Shown piece after piece: positions 55,334 to 64,000 of a DNA stretch of 64,000 nt. The translations under genes were made by a program, and so were the position numbers. This DNA is from Chelonoidis abingdonii (Eukaryota > Chordata > Testudines > Testudinidae): NCBI RefSeq assembly GCF_003597395.2, contig NC_133790.1:24414200-24478199 (forward strand), in the 5' to 3' direction. Position 1 is the first letter of the stretch. Each line of letters begins with the position of its first letter. The notes beneath the pieces were generated by a model that had not been told where the DNA came from, made no database searches, and saw only the letters and a list, made by a program, of their open reading frames with translations.

Positions 55334-58025
55334 AAATAGTTGTCTCAGCTACTACTGCAGTTTTTACAGTACTGGTAAAGTTAGGTTGGGTGACCCTCTC
55401 TCCAGGGTCACCTGCCTATCTGATTGGCCCTGAACTTTAAAATCCAAGCTCTATTGACCAATTAGCATGTCTCACCTAGCGCACAGGGGAGGTGATCTGT
55501 TGCTGATGGTACTCTCTACAAGCTCCAGGAAACGCTAATGGTAGTGGAGTGATGGCCAGTCCCAGCAGTCTAGCAGCTGTGTATCCAGGTTCAGGATAGG
55601 ACAGCATTTGCTCCCCTGGCCAGCACTGAAGCCATTACGACTGCACATTGTCTGTGGGAGCTTTCCCTGTCACTGTCAAGCACCTAATGGAAAGAAGAGA
55701 ATAGACAGGTTCTATAGACTGCTGGGTCTAGCCTTCTGCAGCAGGGCAAGTTAAAAACATTGTGGCGATGCCAGGTGTTGGAGGGTGGGGGGAAGGAGTA
55801 AGTGTATGGAAATTGGGGTGAAGATAAGGATGGCTTGGGGTATATCACTCACAGTTTGAATGGGGGAGAAAAGAGACTCCTAGAAAAAAGTGACAAGTTC
55901 AGTTTCAGGCTTGTAGGAGAGGGATTTCTTGAGACTGTATTTAATACCAATCCAGGTAATGGTACACATTTAGAAATAGCCCCCATGAATGATGGATCCA
56001 TTCCCAATATGTATGTGTTGGAGATAAGGCGGAGAAAGTAAGCTTAAACCCATGAGATGCACTTAATTACATTTCCTTCTTGTTTCTTGCAGTCCTTTTG
56101 ATTTTCATATGTAAGTGATTTATTTAAGTAGCATACATTTAGTTAAGATGGGAATTATTATGCAAAGATGCTTTGTTCTGTGTGTTTGCAATTTCATTTC
56201 TCTTAATTGGAAATTGTGATCAGCATAGTCAGAAACTAACATATGTGCATTTATGGAAAGAAAACATTTCCTTCTGTAGCCTGAAATGAGGAATATTTGT
56301 GTCCGTAAATGCAGTATCTGAATGTGGCTTGTCATTCACCACCTGATGAGTTCATAGTCAATGACAGGGCATATATTGAAGGGAATGAATTATGGTTCAA
56401 ACAGGAAGAAACAGATGCCACCTGCTTTCAGAACATTTATGGTAGTTCCTGAAACTTGTGAACCTCCATAAAGATAACTGAGTGCCAGAGGTCTCTGGAG
56501 AGGGTGATTTCAACATACTCCTCTCCCAACTCAACACAGTTTCTCATGCTCTTGCATAGCATGTACAAGTGAAAGCTATAAAGGCTGCCCTCTATTCTGC
56601 CTCGGTGTTGTAATCTGAAGTTAGCAGCATTATGGTGCACTTCCGCTTTCTGGTGGCGTTTCCTCTTCACCCAGCTTTTGACAAGGACCAGCAGTTGGAT
56701 ATTAATCCTGACTGGGTCTGGAGAATGCATGATGATACTCGCTCTGATAACAATCTTGATTTTGAGGGGTCCAATATCCCACTTTTTAAGAGGCCCTTAG
56801 TTGTTTTGGCAACGGAGACAAAAGTTACTAAAAAAAAAACTTATCCCAGTACATGTATTCAGAGTACAGAAGAATAACTGAGTACGCTGAGTTTTGCTTC
56901 CTTAGTGTTTCATCATCTTCTACATGCAAAGATGTTAGCAGGAGCTCAGCTGTCGCCTGTATCTAAATGTGAGCAGTGTGTGCTTGTGCAATATAGTCTG
57001 TGTTTTCTTTCGATCTGGAACGATGAGACACATCTTTGATCTACAGAGAAGATATTGTTTAGTGTAAACACAATTCTTCTATAGCCCTTTACATTCTTTG
57101 CTCTGGAATCATTTCACAGGCTGCAGAGGTGATCAAAAGTTGGATGACAACATGTGTGGACATTTTTGATTGAAGAGCAGGAGGCGACGTCACTTCGCTC
57201 CTCAACTCTCCCTCATTTTTCAACATGTTTTGCTGACTGGGGCTTGCGTAGATTATGGAAACTTGAACTGATTTATCTGTAGTTAAATTGGTGCAAGCAC
57301 CTAGTGTGGATATGGTGTAAGTAAGCCCCTTCGTTTCCAGTTTAAACCACTTTTGTAGATGCAATGTCACTTACAAATGGTTACAAGCTTTATATTTGTC
57401 CCTTCCGTGTTCATATTGATCTTTGCACAATACTTTGTGCAGTAAACTTACATTCGTGGAATGCTGAAATCCACAAAAATAATGAAAATAAACTCAGAGT
57501 GGAAATGTTGGGTTCTGTGCCATATTTGTGTATATGGTTGTGTACATGTCTTCCAGACTCCTAAATACCCGCAAGGGCATTGTACTTCCTATGATCTGAG
57601 AATTGTCTTGTGAGTTATGTGGATAGAGAACCACAATGCCATGCTGTTTTTCTACTGTGAAAGAGAGCCCCACAATGGAGAGTCTGATACAACAGTGGTA
57701 GGGGAGGAGTTGCAGGTGGAGGGAACTGCTTAATATTTTAGCATGCAGTTTGAAGTTCCTAGACTCCTAGATATGCCAGCAAGGTTGACTCTGCTGTTTA
57801 TTTTTTTTAATGTTGATAAAGCTAGCTCCATGCAGCTTCTTCTGTATAAATCTTTCAATGACCACCTGCAAAACAGGAGTTATCAGTTCAGTGCAGATAC
57901 TGTCCATGCTACATTCTCAGGAGGAGGGGTTTGCCCCAATCTCATTGGCCAGAATTTCGCCTCCTAACTGTATGTGGTAGATTGGTCTGACTGCTTTCTG
58001 CACACTGGCAACTGCTGCATATCAG
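55334..58025. other. Putative intron, little recognised
   Basis: No protein family recognised in the short frames (for example 55802-56041 and 56632-56877). A possible 18-nt exon (56093-56110) is listed separately as a finding. Confidence 0.4.
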
Positions 58026-58327
58026 CAGTGCCCAACCTACAGCCCGCAGGCCATGCACGGCCCATCAGAGCGTTTCATAAGGACCACGGGCTGCTTCCAC
58101 ACAGTATACTAACAGCCAATTCATGTACGTTTTGTCGTCATGTTTACATCATTTCAGTTTAGTTTTGTGTTCTATACTAATTTTTCCTGTTTTCTATAAT
58201 ACATGTTTTCTGCACTGATTTCTTTATTTGTTTTTAAACAGACAATATGAAACAGAATCTGTTTGGCCCTCCCAAGGTTGTGCTTAGGTTTATGTGGCCC
58301 TCCTGTGTAATAAGTTTGAGCATCATG
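58026..58327. mobile_element. hAT-like MITE, about 300 bp
   Basis: Left end CAGTGCCCAACCTACAGCCC, right end TAAGTTTGAGCATCATG. GGCCCTCC occurs twice in the right part. TSD not clear. Confidence 0.55.
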
Positions 58328-59183
58328 TAGTTAATAATGTGCTGTGGGCTCCTTTGGGATTCAGAACACCATGTATACACCATGTGAGATGTTGAATCAT
58401 ATTGATTTTATTAGCTAAGTCTTTGTGTTCTTCATATCTTTAATTGTTTTGTTTTCAGGGAGCTTCCCTGTTGGTAACATGCCTCCTCCCATAGAACTTA
58501 CCTCATCAGTCAGGCGAGATCACCCGATTTGCTGAGCCCTGCCTAAAATGACACTCCTAGCAAAATAAAAGGACTTAAAAATCTGCTTGATAAAAATTTT
58601 CCCAAGTTACAGTCACTGCATTACTCATGAACTGTGGAATTAGCTATTTTTAGAAGCTTACGGTACATTTTCAGTGTCTGTAAAAATATATATACACGGC
58701 ACTGAAAAATATATATTGTCAGGCAATATAGAGCAAGATCCTTTGGTGAAGACTTTGGACTGGCTTCCCTTTCCACTTCTGCCCCTGATTACTTCTGTGG
58801 TTTTTCAGACAAGTTTAACTTCACTGTTCGTTGTTTTCCCCATCTGTGAAAGCAGGACAGTAATACATACCTGAGGCATGCTGAAAAATTACTGAAGGCT
58901 TTTAAAAACTGATCATCTCCTAACTTATATATAATGCAGTCATTGTAACTTTTGAAAATTTTATCAGCTACCAGCTCCTCAGCAGCCACTCAGTTCTGAA
59001 GCCTTTTTATAGCTCTGCTCATGTCTGAGAGCTGTTAGTAGGCGTAATTAATTAATGTTTGAGATTCTTGGATGGAATTTGCTAGAGAAGGGAAAGGTGG
59101 TATTAGCAGGAGCAGGGAAGTAGTTGGTTATCTTGCCTGAGAGAGAGTGAAGGGAGAGGAGAAGAGTGGTTGGAGCTGAGTAA
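58328..59183. other. Putative intron, nothing recognised
   Basis: No feature seen. Confidence 0.4.
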
Positions 59184-59343
59184 GGCCTTGTCTACACTGC
59201 CACTTAACAGCACTGCAACTTTCTCGCTCGAGGGTGTGAAAAAACACAGATTTGTGGGGGTGGGTTTTTTACAGTGCTGGGAGAGCTCTCTCCCACTCCC
59301 AGCGCTGGTGCAGCGCTTTAATGTTGCTAGTGAAGACATTCCC
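59184..59343. mobile_element. Harbinger-like MITE, 160 bp, TSD TAA
   Basis: Ends GGCCTTGTCTACACTGCC and GCTAGTGAAGACATTCCC. TAA at 59181-59183 and 59344-59346. GAGAGCTCTCTC in the middle is self-complementary. Confidence 0.85.
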
Positions 59344-61196
59344 TAAGTTTGGTTCCTGTCTTTCATTAAAGAATTAGAGGGTGTGTATGTGGAATTGTCC
59401 TTTGATTCACTTAGCATTGTAACTATTCAAAGACATCTGTGGTGCTTATAAATAGATCTGCGTTGTAAAGGGAGGTGGTGCTGTTCTGAATGCATAAACA
59501 AGTGGACATATTTGTGGTAAGAGCCTGGTAATGGGCTGGGTCAGCCTTGCAAGATTGTTATGAAAATATACCAGCATAGGCACCAGATCTATTTCCCTAG
59601 CTTTACTGTGCAAAAACTGACAAGGTTCCTCTCACTTCTAGAAAAAAATACTCTCCCTGGGAGAGTGAGTGAACAGAATTTTGCAAGGCCAGGTATATAT
59701 TGTGTGTATGCTGTAATCCTGTGTTGTGTCCCAAAACAAATGTCGTCATATCATGCATGCTCACTCCAATCCTCTTGAATAAATATCTTTGAGGCACCTC
59801 AGAATATTTATCAAGCAGCAGGAAACCATTATCCTATGGGCATGTTCTGTTCTGTTAACAGCGTAGCAGAAGTGCAGTCATTGCTCTAAAACTAGGAGAC
59901 CCATTTTGAATTACCAAACTCTGTGAATTAGCAACTCAATTAACAAACTTTAAAAAAAAAAAATCCTCTCAATAGCCATACTTTCCTCCTTGCTGGGAAG
60001 CTCTGAATTGCCCATGATGAAAATTATCAATTTGAATTGTACCATAGATGCTATGGGGGTGAATATGCAGTCACAGAAAAGAGATGGCCTTGCAGGTGCC
60101 TATACTGAAGATAGTTTTACTATAGCAGAAAGTAGATAAGCTCCAAAGAATCTGTTTTAATGCTATGAAAGTTCGTATTTTGGAGGTTCTAAAAGATGTA
60201 GGTACCTCTGATGTAAGCTATTTTGTGGGGGATATGGTTACTGCACAATTGCACCTGGACATGAAAGGTACCATCTTCATGGACCGTTGTTACCGTATGT
60301 GATCAGAAAGAACAGAATCGGGAGCGATGTAATTGCTGTCCTTATCCCAGGCTCATGATAGGGTTAGGATTCTGGTGGCTGCTGCTAAGAGAAAGCAGGA
60401 ACTGAAGCAGACTGGCACAAATGACTGATCTTTCCTGATTTGAGTCCAGCAACATTGCTTGATGAGGAAAATCCTCTTGGCAATCGAATAAGTCTCAAAT
60501 GGTGAAAGCTCTACTGTAGTTAATTTTAACCCTTCTAAGATAAAAACTGTGTATATTCTGTCTCCGCTGAGGCTTCTTGTCTGTAGTTTAAAAAGTTAAC
60601 AAGTGGGACACCATGGAGTCTGTTGATGAATTAACTTTTACGTTCTTTTTATTCAGCAAGGACTGGAATCTGATATTTCTTAGAAAAGTTTCTTGGTTGT
60701 GTGACGCTGGACTGATTTTATGGCTTGGGTGTGCGTCTAACATGTCTAATAAAACTTGTGACTGTCTAATTCATGTGGAAAATAGTTTCACTTGGTCTAG
60801 ATCATTTTTACCTTAAAGTAGGTGGAAATGTTAATGTTTATGTTGACTTTTCTATAATTCTATCCTTAGTTCTATGCTTTAAATTTGAGAGTAACTCTTG
60901 GATTAGATTTGTGGTGACTCGGTGTAGCACAACAGTTATTTAATTGTGCTGCCTGGGCGTTGGATACGGTTTTATTTGACTATTGCCAAGATGAAGGTCA
61001 CAGGTAGACTTCTGTAATGGTGATAAGCTGGACACGGAAAGGTGGGGGTCTCACGGGATATAGAAGAGGGGAGCCATTATTAAAATGTAGTCCTATGTTA
61101 CAGGTTTTACCTTGAGACCAAGGGATAGTGTGGATTTTTTTGTTGAATGAAAGTTTCCTTACAACACAATATGTAAGTAAACAAATATCCAGCTAA
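59344..61196. other. Putative intron, nothing recognised
   Basis: No exon or nameable repeat. Confidence 0.4.
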
Positions 61197-61504
61197 GGGC
61201 TTGTCTTCACTGCAGTGTCAGCTCAGAGTATAACTGGAATGTTGCCCCTAATCCGACTCCTGTCCCTGTACAAAAATCTCTAGTTAGAGTTAAGCGTTTT
61301 CTTTAAATTCAAGCTAGTTTTCCCATCGGGGTCTGGGTTGAAGGTTGCTGAAGCTTCAACTAGTAGTGAAGTGATGCAACTACACAGGCTGCAGCTCCAG
61401 TAAGCACAATTTATCAACTGCTAATCAAATCATGCTGTGCAGCTTGAGCATTTCACAGTGTGGCTACTCTCACTCGAGCTAACTGTCACAGTGTAGACAA
61501 GCCC
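61197..61504. mobile_element. Harbinger-like MITE, about 308 bp
   Basis: Ends GGGCTTGTCTTCACTGCAG and CACAGTGTAGACAAGCCC. TAA precedes it; the right-hand target copy is lost. Confidence 0.78.
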
Positions 61505-62437
61505 AGGCTGTGCACATGCACACTGACAGAGCCTGCACACACTAATTAGTTCCAGATGAATGTCACAGTTTGTTTCTATACTTTGCACTGAATCAAGAAT
61601 CAGTTACAAGAAAATAATGGTTGTAAAATAGGATTATTACGCTTTCTCAAACATAGGGATGCAAATGTCAATCAGTCTTTTGTTGGATTGATAAAATCAG
61701 CTGTTATTGCCTGATTGTAGTGAATGAGGGTCAGCACTGAACTACATCCCTTTCAGGTTGTGATATCCCTGGAACTTTTGATGGCATGTTATCACAGAGC
61801 CTGGTATCTGAGGCAGTGATTTATACACAGTAACCAAACTTCGAATGAGATGTAGGTTATAACATAATTCTCTCTTTTCAGGAACATACTTGGAATAGGA
61901 CTCACAATTCCAAGAAATCTTAGAAAATGTGGCTGGAATTGGTCTGTTTAAAAAGAATGGACAAAGTGATTTTGTTTGTTTGTTTCCTAGGTATGTCAAG
62001 TATATTGCATAGGAATCTGATCAAAGAACTATAGAGGGAGGAGGGCGCTTGAATTATTTCCCACATGAATTATAATTCACTCTCAGGGCTTAAAGTTGTT
62101 GGACTCCATTTACCTAGGGCAGTCACTATATGAAGCAGTAGGGCCTCTGATGACTTGCAAGGATAATTTCTTGGCAGGAGGAAGGAATAAATATGATTTT
62201 AAAAACACTGAACATTTTTCACACTTAGTGTGTTTATTGAGCAGTGTAGGGCCAGACAGTACAAACAGGCATGCATCTTCCAAGGAAGGAGGAAATCATC
62301 AAAACAAAACAAAACAAAACACAACAGTTTGGAGACTAAATGCTTTGGGACATGAGAGTCATGCCGTTTCCTGCCAAATTCTGGGATGAGGGAAGAGGAC
62401 CCTAAGCAAATCTGTGGGGAAACTGTTATAACACTCA
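61505..62437. other. Putative intron, nothing recognised
   Basis: A short (AAAAC)n run occurs at about 62300-62321; otherwise no feature. Confidence 0.4.
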
Positions 62438-62620
62438 GATATTAGGAACGGCCATGGTCCATCTAGTCCTATATCCTGTCTGGACAGTGGTAAATGCTGG
62501 ATGCTTCAAATGAAGTGCAAGAGCTCCTGTAAAGGACAAATACCAAATAACCTGCTGATAGAAGAAGTTTCTTACTAACCCTAGACAGTAAGTGGTTGCT
62601 TTATGACTTGAAACACAAAG
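62438..62620 (-). mobile_element. CR1 3' UTR fragment, minus strand
   Basis: GGAACGGCCATGGTCCATCT, CCTATATCCTGTCTGGACAG and TTTCTTACTAACCCTAGACA are the reverse of the CR1 3' UTR type seen at 17370-17632. Confidence 0.7.
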
Positions 62621-62775
62621 AATTGGATCTAACATGTAATCTGATGTAACTGTGTATGTTCTCATTACCCATATAAATGTCTAAACATTTTTTTTTAAAT
62701 CCTGTTAAAGTCTTGTGCAAAATATCAGAGGGTAGTGAAACCCATAGGTGAATTGTAGAGGAGAATGTGTGCGCA

Positions 62776-62840
62776 TGTCTGTCTGTCTGTCTCTCTCTCT
62801 CTCTATATATATATATCGTGTGTGTGTGTGTATATATATT
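62776..62840. repeat. Compound microsatellite
   Basis: (CTGT)n, (CT)n, (AT)n, (GT)n and (AT)n follow one another. Likely length-variable. Confidence 0.92.
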
Positions 62841-62908
62841 TTCATCAGTTTTAAGTTGATATATGTTGCCTTTCCCTTTCATTATACATCCCATTGTTCC
62901 TGTACTGT

Positions 62909-64000
62909 AGAATCATATAAATGTAGGGCTAGAAGGGACCACATGCAGTCATCAAGTGCACTCCCCTGAGCTGGAGCAGGGCCATGAATACTTAAGCCAT
63001 CCCTGACAGGTGTTTGCCTAACCTGCTCTTAAAAACCTCCAAGGACAGGGACTCTGCAACGTCTTTTTGTAACCTATTCCAATACTTAACTTTCTGACTC
63101 TAAGGGTAGTTTTTCCTAATATCAATCTAAATCTCCCTTGTTGTAGATTACTTCAGTGGCCCTGGGGAACAACTGATCACGGTCTTCTTTTTATAGTAGC
63201 TCTTAATATATTTGAAGACTGTTGTCAGATCCCCCTTCAGTTTTCTTCTTTTTTCCAAGACCAAGCGTGGCCCCTTTTTAACTTTTCTTCATAGGTCAGG
63301 TTTTTTAAATCTTTTTTTATTTCTATTGCTCTTCTCTGGGCTCTCCACAAATTGGCCACATCTATCTTGAAGTGAGTTACCCAAAACTGGACACAATATT
63401 CTCATTGAGCCCTCGCCAGCACCAAGAATAGAGGGACAATTAACATACAACATTCTTGTTAATACACCCCAGAATGATAGTAGCCTTTTTTGCAACTGCA
63501 TTACGTTGTTGGTTTATATTCAGTTTGTGATCCACTGTAACCCCCAGATTCTTTTCAGCAGTACTGTTACTTAGCTAGTTATTCCCCATTTTGTGGTTGT
63601 GCATTTGATTTTTCCTTCCTAAGTGTTGTACTTTGCACTGGCCTTTATTGAACTTCATCTTCTTGATTTCAGACCAATTCTCTGATTCGTCAAGGTCATT
63701 TTGAATTCTAATCCTGTCCTCCAAAGGATTTGCAACTCCTCCCAGCTTGATGTCATCTGCAGATTGCATAAGCATACTCTCAATGCCATTATCCAAGTCA
63801 CTAATGAAAATGATGAATAGTACCAGACCGTGGAGTGACTCTTGCAGGACCTCACTGGATATATCCTCCCAGTTTGACAGCGAACCATTGATAACTACTC
63901 TTTGAGTATGGTTTTTCTACCACTTGTGTACTCCCTTCATAGTAATTTTATCTAGAACTCATTCCCTAGTTTGCTTACGAGAATGTCACGTGGGACTATC
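62909..64000 (-). mobile_element. CR1 LINE, minus strand, continues past window
   Basis: It starts with the reversed CR1 tail (AGAATCATATAAATG), then the 3' UTR and ORF2 C-terminal remains. On the minus strand near 63780-63720 the reverse transcriptase block reads SADDIKLGG (consensus FADDTKLGG), followed by NWSEIKKMKFNKGQCKVQHL. The conserved DD pair is kept but stops break the frame. It is cut by the right edge of the window. Confidence 0.88.

Noticed and set aside
55802..56041. 79-codon frame as a possible exon
   Set aside because: No recognised family and no good splice sites flanking it.

Overview
This is vertebrate nuclear DNA, most likely from a turtle and probably a cryptodire. CR1 retrotransposons dominate. 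There is a tRNA-derived SINE with a CR1-like tail of the kind described from cryptodiran turtles, plus many hAT and Harbinger-like MITEs and decayed MIR SINEs. No prokaryotic gene, CRISPR array or viral gene is visible. The species call rests on repeat families recognised by eye, not on a database search.

1-14,460 (minus strand): the 5' two thirds of SUDS3, a Sin3 histone deacetylase corepressor subunit. Seven coding exons can be placed to the base (637 coding nt). They include a 20-nt microexon and an exon 7 donor that fits a U12-type (AT-AC) intron running out of the window at position 1. The first exon lies in a CpG island. The introns carry MITEs, a tRNA SINE, a 41-nt poly-A and a 180-bp near-perfect palindrome.

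14,460-23,050: transposon-rich spacer. It holds CR1 reverse transcriptase remains, a second LINE type interrupted by a hAT MITE, a CR1 3' end, and a 2.5-kb hAT element with perfect 8-bp target duplication and a decayed GTF2IRD2/ZBED5-like transposase.

23,100-24,660: a second CpG island with a good splice donor at 24,072/24,073 on the plus strand. From vertebrate gene order (SUDS3 is head to head with TAOK3) this is probably the TAOK3 promoter and noncoding first exon. The motif GAGCGCCGAT occurs four times in it.

24,660-64,000: probably the first intron or introns of TAOK3. No recognisable coding exon was found. It contains a 104-bp minisatellite, a hAT element with long inverted arms around a transposase remnant, nested Harbinger-like MITEs, a long CR1 carrying five nested hAT MITEs with target duplications (46-51 kb), a poly-C run with a 7-N gap, and another CR1 running off the right edge. 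The real genes here are therefore two divergent transcription units; nearly all other open reading frames are transposon remains or chance.
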